Assembly (NCBI GenBank): GCA_964643965.1 | Contig: CAZXVH010000010.1 | Location: 21,400-85,399, forward strand | Direction: 5' to 3' | Length of the DNA stretch: 64,000 nucleotides | Source: GCA-2746795 sp964643965 | GTDB lineage: Bacteria > Chloroflexota > Anaerolineae > Promineifilales > Promineifilaceae | In this document: piece by piece, positions 8,744 through 16,622 of the stretch | How the letters are laid out: every line of letters starts with the position of its first letter | Position numbering within the stretch: position 1 is the first letter of the stretch | Notes under the pieces: model-generated | What the model saw: only the letters and a program-made list of their open reading frames with translations | Told to the model about the DNA's origin: nothing | The model's database searches: none | Made by a program: the position numbers and the translations under genes

Positions 8744-10192
8744 TTATGGCTGGCGCAAGAATATTTGCGCCTGTTTGTCGGCATACACTTCGCGCCACTG
8801 GTCGCTGCTTTGCAGCAACGTGGTCAGCGGCGTGCCTGCTTCCATTAAAACGTACTGCACATCATACTCGGCCAATGGCGCCTGCCAATCTTTCCTCACT
8901 TCAAAGCTTTTTAAGTAATAAAACAAGAAGGGATCGCCGTACACGTCTGCCCGACCATCCACAAAAACGGGCAGCCCGCGCCAGATGAGGTAGCCGCCCC
9001 AATTGTAACTGTTGTAGCCGGGGGCGTCGGCCAGCCCGTTGGCTTCCAGGTAATCGACGGCCTGCACCGGGTAGCGTTCGGCAACGGCCGTTTCATTGCC
9101 CCCTATCTTATCCACCGTCCACAGCAACACGCCCAGAACCGCTACAGCCAGGATAACGCCGTTGAGCGCTTTCATGGCGGGTGAAGGGGGCGGCGTCTGT
9201 TTTTCACCACTCAAGAGGGGGTAAACGGCCGTTCCGCCCAAACTGCTCAACAAATGCCGGCCGATTATGGGGGCGCTGACAATCGCAAACAGGGGAATAT
9301 TCCGCGCCGAAAGCAGCCCCGCCGCCGCCGTGCCGCCAAAGAGCAGCAGTTCATCCCAAGACGGCCGTTCCTGCGTAAATATCAGGCTGAGCACCCCCAG
9401 CGCCAACATGGCCACAAACGGCCAAAAAATATTGACGTGGAAATTCGGCGAATGCCATTCCTGAATATAAGCTTGCATGGCTGAACTGCCCAGGGTAAAG
9501 AAGGGATAAATCCACAATTCCGCCCCGTTGGGATTCAGCCCGGCGGCCAAAAAACTGAGGCCGGTGAGCAGCGCCAGGAAACGGATGTCTGCCCAGGAGA
9601 GGGTACGCGACCCACCGCCGCGCCACTGCTGCACGGCGCTGCCCACCACATATGTGCCCAGCAGCACCACACCCACCAAATAGCCGCTGTGAAAGTTGGC
9701 CCAGAAAAAAGTGAGGAGCGGCAGCAGCCACAGCGCCCGCCGGTTCAAACGGCCGTCTTTAAACCGCTCCACCAGGAAAACGAAAACGGCCGTTAATAAC
9801 AAATTAAACATCTGCGGCCGGGCCCCCCACACAATAGCTGAGGTGATGGCCGCCAGCAGCACCACAAACGCCGCCAAAAACGGCCGTCCCGGCGTCACCA
9901 GGTAAACCAGCCAAAACGTCAGCGTCGTCAAGCCGGCAAAAACAAGGATCAGCCCCGGCAGTCCCCCCACCTGATAAATGCCCCACATCACCACCTGCGA
10001 CAGCCATTCATGGGTAATCCATTCATGCTCCGGCACAGTAAAAGAAAACACATCCTGGCGCGGAATGCCCGCTTGTAAAATATATTCACCGGTGCGCAAA
10101 TGCCACCACATATCGGGGTCCAATGTCTCGCGCACGGCGATGGCAAATAAGGCCAGCACAAAAAGCCAGGTAAACAGCTTACGAATGCTCAT
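8744..10192 (-). CDS. Polytopic membrane protein, GT-C-like
   Basis: The preferred start is the ATG at 10192 (peptide MSIRKLFTWLFV), giving about 482 residues; a longer frame starts at 10228. The protein opens with a membrane helix followed by LDPDMWWHLRTGEYILQAG, which matches the acidic first-loop motif of uncharacterised bacterial GT-C-like proteins. About ten hydrophobic segments follow. The C-terminal 100 residues are soluble, with VFVDGRADVYGDPF. Third of five genes in a leftward operon; it overlaps the methyltransferase gene by 14 bases. Function inferred from topology and neighbours only. Confidence 0.65.
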   Translation of the reverse strand: MSIRKLFTWLFVLALFAIAVRETLDPDMWWHLRTGEYILQAGIPRQDVFSFTVPEHEWITHEWLSQVVMWGIYQVGGLPGLILVFAGLTTLTFWLVYLVTPGRPFLAAFVVLLAAITSAIVWGARPQMFNLLLTAVFVFLVERFKDGRLNRRALWLLPLLTFFWANFHSGYLVGVVLLGTYVVGSAVQQWRGGGSRTLSWADIRFLALLTGLSFLAAGLNPNGAELWIYPFFTLGSSAMQAYIQEWHSPNFHVNIFWPFVAMLALGVLSLIFTQERPSWDELLLFGGTAAAGLLSARNIPLFAIVSAPIIGRHLLSSLGGTAVYPLLSGEKQTPPPSPAMKALNGVILAVAVLGVLLWTVDKIGGNETAVAERYPVQAVDYLEANGLADAPGYNSYNWGGYLIWRGLPVFVDGRADVYGDPFLFYYLKSFEVRKDWQAPLAEYDVQYVLMEAGTPLTTLLQSSDQWREVYADKQAQIFLRQP

Positions 10193-11096
10193 CAGGTTTG
10201 CGGGCGTAGACGGTAAACAAATCGCCAAAGTTTACCGGCATTGCCACTTCTTTGAGACCCAACCCCGATACGATTTTTTCAATAAGGCTGCCCAGGGTTT
10301 TGTTCAGCCCTCCCACCCGGCTGGCAATATACCCCAGACGTAAATAACGCCCCATGTCCCCCGACCAGACCACCTCATAGCCGTTTTTTGCCAGCATTTG
10401 CGCCATTGATTTTTGGCTAAAGTAATGCAGGTGCATATCCATAAACCAGGGCCAACGGCTGCCCATCACTTTGGCCGTCAGGCTGTTGATATCCATGGTG
10501 TGCAGCACCAGCCAGCCGCCCGGTTTAAGCAAACGGTAAGCCTTTGCCATCTCCTCTGAGGGGCGGTCTACATGTTCGATCACGTCCCACATGGTGATCA
10601 CATCAAATCTCTTGCCTGACAATGCCGGCGCATCTTGCGTACCCACGATGACGTTTAGGCCCCGCTTTTGGGCCACCGTCGCCGCCCAATCGGAGGGTTC
10701 TACGCCCATTGCCTGCCAGCCCGCTTTTTGCGCCACTTCTACAAAGACGCCGATATAAGCGCCTATGTCCAGGAGAGAACGGCCGTTTCCCGGCCCCGTC
10801 CGCTTTTCCATATGACGTAAATGTTTTTGAAACGTCAACACCCGACCGGTACGCTCTGCCACATACGTCTCATCTTCCACCGCCCCATAAGCGTCGATGA
10901 GTTCCGCTTCCGACCAGCGGGGATTGGCATAGACAAAGCCACAGTGGCAGCACTCCACCACCTGCGGATGATGGCCGTAACCAGGATTGGTACAACGAAA
11001 TGCCTCCACCTGAATATCGCTGCTGCCGTTCAAGGTGGCCGCATAACGCACTTTATACTCATTTTTCCCACACAAACTACAATTGACAAAAATCAT
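10179..11096 (-). CDS. SAM-dependent methyltransferase with N-terminal zinc ribbon
   Basis: 305 residues. An N-terminal CSLCGK and a later CCHCGF (two Cys pairs within the first 60 residues) form a likely zinc ribbon. The class I methyltransferase core follows, with motif I LLDIGAYIGVFVEVA (about 107) and motif IV-like ITMWDVIEHVDRP (about 160), the pattern of Methyltransf_23 enzymes in polysaccharide and lipid gene clusters. It overlaps the DPM1-like gene by 4 bases (ATGA). It probably methylates a sugar or lipid intermediate of the same pathway; the acceptor is unknown. Confidence 0.8.
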   Translation of the reverse strand: MIFVNCSLCGKNEYKVRYAATLNGSSDIQVEAFRCTNPGYGHHPQVVECCHCGFVYANPRWSEAELIDAYGAVEDETYVAERTGRVLTFQKHLRHMEKRTGPGNGRSLLDIGAYIGVFVEVAQKAGWQAMGVEPSDWAATVAQKRGLNVIVGTQDAPALSGKRFDVITMWDVIEHVDRPSEEMAKAYRLLKPGGWLVLHTMDINSLTAKVMGSRWPWFMDMHLHYFSQKSMAQMLAKNGYEVVWSGDMGRYLRLGYIASRVGGLNKTLGSLIEKIVSGLGLKEVAMPVNFGDLFTVYARKPDEHS

Positions 11097-11851
11097 GATG
11101 AAATAGGTTCAGCAGGGCGACGTGGCTCTCCACCCCGTAGACGGCGGAAAAATAAACGGAACACCGTATATTGCGCCTTAATCACCTCATTGCGAGAAAT
11201 CTTGGTCGTGCCAGCGCGTCTATCTTCAAAAATAATGGGGACTTCTCCAATTTGCCAACCGCGTCGTTGGCACATGAACAGCATCTCCACCAAAAAAGAG
11301 TAGCCGCTAGAGAATATCTGGTCTAAGGGAATAGAAGCCAATACCTCGCGGCGATACAGGCGAAATCCGGCGGTCGTGTCTTTCGCTTTTAAGCCGAGCA
11401 ATATTTTGGTGACGCTGTTTGCCGTTTTGCTGAGCATCACTCGCTTCCAGGTGCAATTCTGCTGACCGCCGCCGGCTACATAGCGCGACCCAATAACGAC
11501 ATGTTTGCTTTTGCTCAAAGCCACCATCGCCGGAATATAACGGGGGTTATGGGAAAAATCCGCGTCCATGGTCATGATGCGTTGGGCGTTTAGCTCATGC
11601 AGCGCCTTGTCAAAACCAGCCAGGTATGCCGTGCCCAGCCCCATCTTCCCCGGACGATGAATGACGTGCACCCGTTCTGGCGCTTTTTGCACCCAGGCGT
11701 CAGCCAAATCGCCCGTGCCATCGGGCGAATTATCATCGACAATCAGGACGCCCAAATTGACCGGCAGCGCCAAGAGCTGGGTCACTAAATCATCCAGGTT
11801 ATCAGCTTCGTTATAAGTTGGTACAATAACGAAAGTTTCCACGTTGCTCAT
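11093..11851 (-). CDS. Polyprenol-phosphate mannosyltransferase (DPM1-like GT2)
   Basis: About 252 residues from ATG 11851, chosen because AGAGGA lies about 8 bases upstream; an in-frame start at 11911 would leave no room for the promoter. GT2 fold: FVIVPTYNEADNL at the N-terminus, VDDNSPDGT (about 38-46) and MDADFSHNP (about 95) as nucleotide-sugar and metal ligands, then GSRY and TTAGFRLYR. This is the DPM1 subtype without C-terminal membrane helices. It would make polyprenyl-phosphate-mannose (or glucose) at the inner leaflet for the GT-C enzymes encoded downstream. First gene of the five-gene operon. Confidence 0.88.
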   Translation of the reverse strand: MSNVETFVIVPTYNEADNLDDLVTQLLALPVNLGVLIVDDNSPDGTGDLADAWVQKAPERVHVIHRPGKMGLGTAYLAGFDKALHELNAQRIMTMDADFSHNPRYIPAMVALSKSKHVVIGSRYVAGGGQQNCTWKRVMLSKTANSVTKILLGLKAKDTTAGFRLYRREVLASIPLDQIFSSGYSFLVEMLFMCQRRGWQIGEVPIIFEDRRAGTTKISRNEVIKAQYTVFRLFFRRLRGGEPRRPAEPISS

Positions 11852-11882
11852 ACAATTTGTCCTCTTTAAATGTAAGGAGAGG

Positions 11883-11911
11883 ATTGTAGCGATGTTGAGG
11901 ATACAGGTCAA
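11883..11911 (-). promoter_or_regulatory. Sigma-70-like promoter of the glycosyltransferase operon
   Basis: On the minus strand TTGACC (11911 to 11906), a 17-base spacer and TACAAT (11888 to 11883), placing the start of transcription about 25 bases before the DPM1 ATG. It lies between divergent genes, so it also marks the upstream border of the rimK-like gene. Confidence 0.65.
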
Positions 11912-11920
11912 AACACGCTG

Positions 11921-12859
11921 ATGAAAATAGGAATCTTGTCACGAAACCGTATGCTTTACAGCACCCGCCGGTTGGCGCAAGCGGCCCATGGGCGCGGCCA
12001 TCATGTTACCATTATTGATACCATGACGGTGGCGGTGGAGATGGGGCAGACAGAAAATGGGGATCAGATCAAGGTGATATTGCCTCATTCGCGCCTGGCT
12101 CATAAATGGGGCAATATCGGTCATCGCATCCAATACGTGCCGGCCGTTGACGCCATTATCCCGCGCATTGGTTCCTCGATTACGGCTTATGGGCTGGCGG
12201 TGGTGCGTCAGTTTGAAAGACGCCATATTCTGACCACTGCCTCGGCCGAAGGCATCGCCCAGTCTCGTGATAAACTACACAGTTTACAGGTGATGGTGGA
12301 GCATGGACTGCCTACGCCCAAAACGGCCGTTATCGCCCACCCTGCCTCTCTTTACGCCGCCGTCCAAGCCGTAGGCGGCACACCGGTGATTATTAAATTG
12401 ATTGAAGGGACGCAGGGCAAAGGAGTGATTTTGGCCCGCAACCTGGCCACGGCCGCCGCGGTGATGGCAAAAATTCATGGGGCCAGACGGCAAGCGCTCA
12501 TTCAAGAGTTTATTGCGGAAGCGGCGGGCAGGGATTGGCGGCTTATTATTGTGGGCAATCAATGCGTGGCGGCTATGGAAAGGAGAGCCGGCACAGAAGG
12601 GGAATTTCGGTCTAATTTACACTTGGGGGGAACGGCCGTTCCTATCACTCCTGATGCAAAAACAGTCGAGTTAGCCATCGCAGCCACCCGCGCCCACGGG
12701 CTTTATGTGGCGGGGGTAGACATTGTATCCTCCAAACGTGGCCCACTGCTGCTAGAGGTAAATTCGTCACCCGGACTGGAAGGCATCGAAACCGTCACCG
12801 GCCAGGATGTCGCCGGCCATATCATCCAATTTTTAGAAAAGCGCCAGAAGGGGCGGTGA
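11921..12859 (+). CDS. rimK: RimK-like ATP-grasp ligase
   Basis: 312 residues. An N-terminal pre-ATP-grasp region (1-95) precedes the ATP-grasp core: SRDKLHSLQVMVEHGLPTPKT (about 110), the KLIEGTQGKGV phosphate loop (about 152-162), the LIQEFIAEA hinge (about 195) and the metal site LLLEVNSSPGLEGIE near 285. The family ligates amino acids to carboxyl groups (Glu tailing of ribosomal protein S6 in E. coli RimK; lysine or coenzyme ligases elsewhere), so the substrate here is open. It stands alone, divergent from the glycosyltransferase operon and convergent with the next regulator. Its start lies 69 bases from the DPM1 start. Confidence 0.85.
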   Translation: MKIGILSRNRMLYSTRRLAQAAHGRGHHVTIIDTMTVAVEMGQTENGDQIKVILPHSRLAHKWGNIGHRIQYVPAVDAIIPRIGSSITAYGLAVVRQFERRHILTTASAEGIAQSRDKLHSLQVMVEHGLPTPKTAVIAHPASLYAAVQAVGGTPVIIKLIEGTQGKGVILARNLATAAAVMAKIHGARRQALIQEFIAEAAGRDWRLIIVGNQCVAAMERRAGTEGEFRSNLHLGGTAVPITPDAKTVELAIAATRAHGLYVAGVDIVSSKRGPLLLEVNSSPGLEGIETVTGQDVAGHIIQFLEKRQKGR

Positions 12860-12870
12860 AATATTAGTGA

Positions 12871-12910
12871 ACAGTTTACAGTTTACAGTGGACAGTAAAC
12901 TGTAAACTGT
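12871..12910. terminator. Bidirectional hairpin between rimK and the regulator gene
   Basis: Arms 12871-12886 and 12895-12910 are perfectly complementary over 16 bases, with an 8-base loop. Each arm is a repeat of ACAGTTT. It lies between two convergent genes, so it can end both transcripts, though no long T-run follows. Confidence 0.6.
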
Positions 12911-12913
12911 CCC

Positions 12914-14041
12914 CTATTCATCCAAATTCAAGTCCGACGGGAACAACCCTCTCTCTTGCGCTTCTTCCAGAGACAGGCCGCTGATTTGAGGCGCCTCCTG
13001 CTCGCTGGCAGCGTCCTCCCAGAAAGCGTCTACAGCCCCGGTTTCCACCACCAGGTCACTGTCGCCAAACAGATCATCCAGATCAGCTACATCTAAATCC
13101 AGGAAATCCTCGACGACGGCCGTTTCCACTTCAGGTTCCGGTTCAGGCAGCGGGGCCGGCTCTGGCGGCCGCGGCGCCTCTTGCCTGGGCGTTGCGGCCG
13201 CCCCGGGCTGCACGACCTTTGTCAATTTACTGGATGTCTTCGGCACAGTGGGCAGCAGCCCCATCAGATCTTTAATCGCCCGCTGTGTAAACACCCAAAT
13301 CGTGCCAATCCGCCCCCGGCGCGACTGCACATCGAAGAAGATCGTCAGAAAATAATGGTGGCCGATATTGGCGCAGTACAACTCCACTCTTTCACCGGCA
13401 TGGTATTGAATCGTGTTGGGGGTATCCGTGTTTAGATGTTCGGCCAAGGCAAAACTACTCTGAATCGTTTGTGAAAGCGCTTGAGACAGCGCCAATAAAT
13501 TCGTGTGCTGACTGCTGGCTACCTGGAAGATCAACTCCCCAGAAAAGGTAGAAAGCATGAGGCCATTGGCGCCGGTATCGGTGCGCAGAGATTTTAACCG
13601 TTTACGCACATCCTCAGAAACGGCCGTTTCCCCCGTAATCTCTTGCGCCTCTGTGGGCGCCTGAAGCTCCCCATGCAGCGCCACCTGCACCGCCATCAAC
13701 ACCGCATCCGTATCCAACGGCTTCGAGAAATAGCGCAGTACGCCCAACTCCTCCGCCTCCTTCTGCCCCTCCGTCGAAGAATACGCCGTAATCATAATCA
13801 CAGGTGCTTGATTCTGGAACCGGTGCATCCGTCGCACAAAATCAAAGCCGCTCATACCCGGCAGACGCACATCCGTAATCACCAGATCAAAATGCGTCCG
13901 CCGCAGCTCCAACATCCCCTCTTCCGCCGAGGGCACAGCCAGCACCTCGCACTCCTCGTTAGATAGCTCCAACATAGAGCGTAGCAGTTCCAGCATCTCA
14001 AAATGATCATCAATAACCAGGACTTTCTTCACTTCAGCCAT
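12914..14041 (-). CDS. Response regulator with a roadblock-like C-terminal domain
   Basis: About 375 residues from the ATG at 14041 (peptide MAEVKKVLVIDDH); a longer frame to 14104 adds an unlikely leader. Receiver domain 1-125: IDD pair, acceptor Asp in LVITDVRLPG (about 56) and the KP motif near 106. Residues about 165-275 look like a roadblock/LC7 domain: GLMLSTFSGELIF, then a strand-helix layout ending GTIWVFTQRA. The last 90 residues are Pro- and acid-rich, ending DLFPS-like. No DNA-binding domain is seen. Such proteins usually act through protein contacts with small GTPases or kinases; the partner is not in this window. Confidence 0.7.
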   Translation of the reverse strand: MAEVKKVLVIDDHFEMLELLRSMLELSNEECEVLAVPSAEEGMLELRRTHFDLVITDVRLPGMSGFDFVRRMHRFQNQAPVIMITAYSSTEGQKEAEELGVLRYFSKPLDTDAVLMAVQVALHGELQAPTEAQEITGETAVSEDVRKRLKSLRTDTGANGLMLSTFSGELIFQVASSQHTNLLALSQALSQTIQSSFALAEHLNTDTPNTIQYHAGERVELYCANIGHHYFLTIFFDVQSRRGRIGTIWVFTQRAIKDLMGLLPTVPKTSSKLTKVVQPGAAATPRQEAPRPPEPAPLPEPEPEVETAVVEDFLDLDVADLDDLFGDSDLVVETGAVDAFWEDAASEQEAPQISGLSLEEAQERGLFPSDLNLDE

Positions 14042-14096
14042 ATCTTGATAATAAGCCCCACTCTCTTTGCAATCAATAGGACATCCAGGCAAAACA

Positions 14097-15242
14097 TCAG
14101 CCAATCACAGAAATATTCTCCGCTTTCAACTTCGCCTTCGTCAACTTACTGGCGTCCTTCTCACCCGTTTCCAACAACCAACAAGCCGCATAATGCTCCT
14201 GCCCATAATCCTTAAACGGCGGTTCCTCTTGAGAGCAGCGCTCAAACGCCAGCGGGCAGCGCGTATGAAAACGGCAGCCAGTTGGTGGATTCAGCGGGCT
14301 GGGCACTTCCCCTTGCAGCAAAACACGCTGCCGCTTCACCGTCGGGTCTGGAATGGGAATAGCTGACATCAAAGCCTGCGTATAAGGATGCAGCGGATCC
14401 GTATACAAATCTTCTCGCGTCGCCATCTCCGCCATCTTACCCAAATACATCACCCCCACCCGGTCACTAAAATGCTCCACCACACTTAAATTATGGGCAA
14501 TAAACAAATAAGTCAGTTCAAAATCCTTCTGCAAATCCTTGAGAATATTCAAAACCTGGGCCTGAATAGACACATCCAACGCCGAAACAGGTTCATCACA
14601 CACAATAAACTTGGGCCGCAGCGCCAGGGCGCGGGCAATGCCAATCCGCTGCCGCTGTCCCCCGGAAAACTCATGTGGATACCGGCGAGCATGATCCGCC
14701 TGCAAACCTACCCGGGACAGCATCTCAATGACAATATCGTACCGCTCCTGATTTGATTTATCCGTATGAATGCGCAGCCCCTCCGCAATACTCTCCCCCA
14801 CCGGCGTCCGCGGATCTAATGAAGAATATGGGTCTTGAAAAATAATCTGCATATCACGGCGCAGTTGAATCAACTCCTTACTGCTCAACTTATACACATC
14901 CCGGCCATCAAAATACACAGAGCCAGACGTAGCCGGAATCAGGCGTAAAATGGTGCGCCCCACCGTCGTTTTACCGCAGCCAGATTCACCCACCAGCCCA
15001 AATGATTCCCCCTCATAAATGAAAAAGCTGACATCATCAACCGCCTTCACCTGATTAGAAACCCGGCGCAATAAACCGGAATGAACCGGGAAATACTTCG
15101 TCAGGTTCTTCACTTCAACCAGAACTTTTCTTTTTTTCTGGGGCGTCGCCTTGTCTGATTCCTCAATCGTTTCTCCAATTTCTGGAGAAACAAGATCGAG
15201 ATCGACAGGCATCATATCGTCTGTGCGCATTTCCTCTGTCAC
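14097..15242 (-). CDS. Oligopeptide ABC transporter ATP-binding protein, OppF/DppF type
   Basis: 381-residue cytoplasmic ATPase. Walker A GESGCGKTTVGRTI near residue 85, signature FSGGQRQRIGIARA near 195 and Walker B FIVCDEP near 215. The C-terminal oligopeptide-transporter extension has the Cys-containing TGCRFHTRCP motif (about 325). The first 45 residues are an unusual acidic and basic leader. It overlaps the OppD-type gene by 4 bases. With it, this forms an ATPase pair on the strand opposite to the complete importer operon at 16623-23995. Confidence 0.9.
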   Translation of the reverse strand: MTEEMRTDDMMPVDLDLVSPEIGETIEESDKATPQKKRKVLVEVKNLTKYFPVHSGLLRRVSNQVKAVDDVSFFIYEGESFGLVGESGCGKTTVGRTILRLIPATSGSVYFDGRDVYKLSSKELIQLRRDMQIIFQDPYSSLDPRTPVGESIAEGLRIHTDKSNQERYDIVIEMLSRVGLQADHARRYPHEFSGGQRQRIGIARALALRPKFIVCDEPVSALDVSIQAQVLNILKDLQKDFELTYLFIAHNLSVVEHFSDRVGVMYLGKMAEMATREDLYTDPLHPYTQALMSAIPIPDPTVKRQRVLLQGEVPSPLNPPTGCRFHTRCPLAFERCSQEEPPFKDYGQEHYAACWLLETGEKDASKLTKAKLKAENISVIG

Positions 15243-16240
15243 CCTGCATCCTCCTGATCATACAGCCAACAGCGAACCCAATGGTTAGGCCACATTTCAA
15301 TTAAATCAGGCTCTTCTATCGTACATCTTGTCAGATTATGCTCAATCCGTGCCTGACAGCGAGGCGCGAACTTGCATCCGGCCGGCAATTGGATGAGATT
15401 AGGCACAGAACCGGGAATCGTCACCAACTCCTTTTCCGCCTGTCCTAACACCGGCGTGGAACCGATGAGAGCGGCCGTGTATGGGTGCTTTGGCTGGGCA
15501 AACAACTCCTCCACCGACGCCTCTTCCACAATACGGCCGGCATACATCACATCCACCCGATCACACATCTCCGCTACCACCCCTAAATCATGAGTAATCA
15601 GGATAATGGCTGTATCCATTTTAGATTTCAAATTTCGCATCAGATCCAAAATTTGCGCCTGAATCGTCACATCCAGCGCCGTCGTCGGTTCATCCGCAAT
15701 CAGCAGTTCAGGCACACACGCCAGGGCCATGGCAATCATCACCCGCTGCGCCATCCCCCCAGACATTTCATGAGGATAAGCTCGCGCCCGCGATTCCGGT
15801 TCAGGAATACCCACCATGCGCAGTAGTTCAATAGATCGTTCACGCGCCTCTTCCTTACTCATATCCTGATGAACATGCAGTACCTCAGTCACTTGATCCC
15901 CAACCCGAAAAACAGGGTTCAAACTGCTTTGTGGTTGCTGAAAAATCATGGAGATGCGATTACCACGAATAGTCGCCATGCGAGCTTCAGACAGCTTGAG
16001 CATATCCTCGTTATCAAACATAATCTCGCCGGCCACAATCCGCCCTGGTTGGCTAATCAGCCGCATAATAGAGAGCGAGGTTACGCTCTTACCACAGCCA
16101 GACTCCCCCACCAAACCGAGGATTTCACCACGCTTAACAACGATATCAACACCATCCACCGCCCGAACAACGCCAGCTTCAGTGAAAAATTGGGTCTTCA
16201 AACCCCGTACTTCAAGAATATTTTGGTTGTTGTTTCCCAC
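15239..16240 (-). CDS. Oligopeptide ABC transporter ATP-binding protein, OppD/DppD type
   Basis: I prefer GTG 16240, which has AAGGAAGAAGAG just upstream, giving about 333 residues; an in-frame ATG at 16333 would add a 31-residue non-homologous leader. Walker A GESGCGKSVTSLS (about 50), signature MSGGMAQRVMIAMA (about 160), Walker B LLIADEPTTALD (about 180). The C-terminal domain has AGCKFAPRCQ with the conserved Cys residues. First gene of a two-gene leftward unit that faces the divergent binding-protein gene. It probably energises the same or a related peptide importer. Confidence 0.9.
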   Translation of the reverse strand: MGNNNQNILEVRGLKTQFFTEAGVVRAVDGVDIVVKRGEILGLVGESGCGKSVTSLSIMRLISQPGRIVAGEIMFDNEDMLKLSEARMATIRGNRISMIFQQPQSSLNPVFRVGDQVTEVLHVHQDMSKEEARERSIELLRMVGIPEPESRARAYPHEMSGGMAQRVMIAMALACVPELLIADEPTTALDVTIQAQILDLMRNLKSKMDTAIILITHDLGVVAEMCDRVDVMYAGRIVEEASVEELFAQPKHPYTAALIGSTPVLGQAEKELVTIPGSVPNLIQLPAGCKFAPRCQARIEHNLTRCTIEEPDLIEMWPNHWVRCWLYDQEDAG

Positions 16241-16622
16241 TGTTTTGGTCTCTTCTTCCTTCAAGTATGCGAAAATTCGCTTAACTCTAACACAGGGGGG
16301 AGTGGCAAGCAACGGCTGAACCAATGGTTTCATAAGCTGTCAAAGGCTTTTAAACAAATTCCCAATCTCCTTAAAATACGCCATTTCGAGAACAACCTAT
16401 TTGTTTTTTCAATTACACACTGCTAGAATGTAGAGGCAATAAGGTGTTTTTTGAGTGACATTTTTGTCCACCATAAAAACGAGGAGGAAGAGTCTATCGG
16501 ATAAAATCCCATTAAACAAACAAATTTCTGTTTTATTTGACCCACTCATCCGAAGAACCAATGGCAATTTATGTCTGGTAAGGATGAGTCAGTTTTAACA
16601 CCTAATATGGAGAGAGAAAGAA
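16241..16622. other. Divergent regulatory region of the peptide-transport locus
   Basis: About 380 bases between the leftward ATPase pair and the rightward binding-protein gene. No gene is seen. The ribosome site GGAGAGAG for the binding protein is at its right end. AT-rich stretches near 16400-16530 could hold promoters, but I found no pair of consensus boxes good enough to name. Confidence 0.4.
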
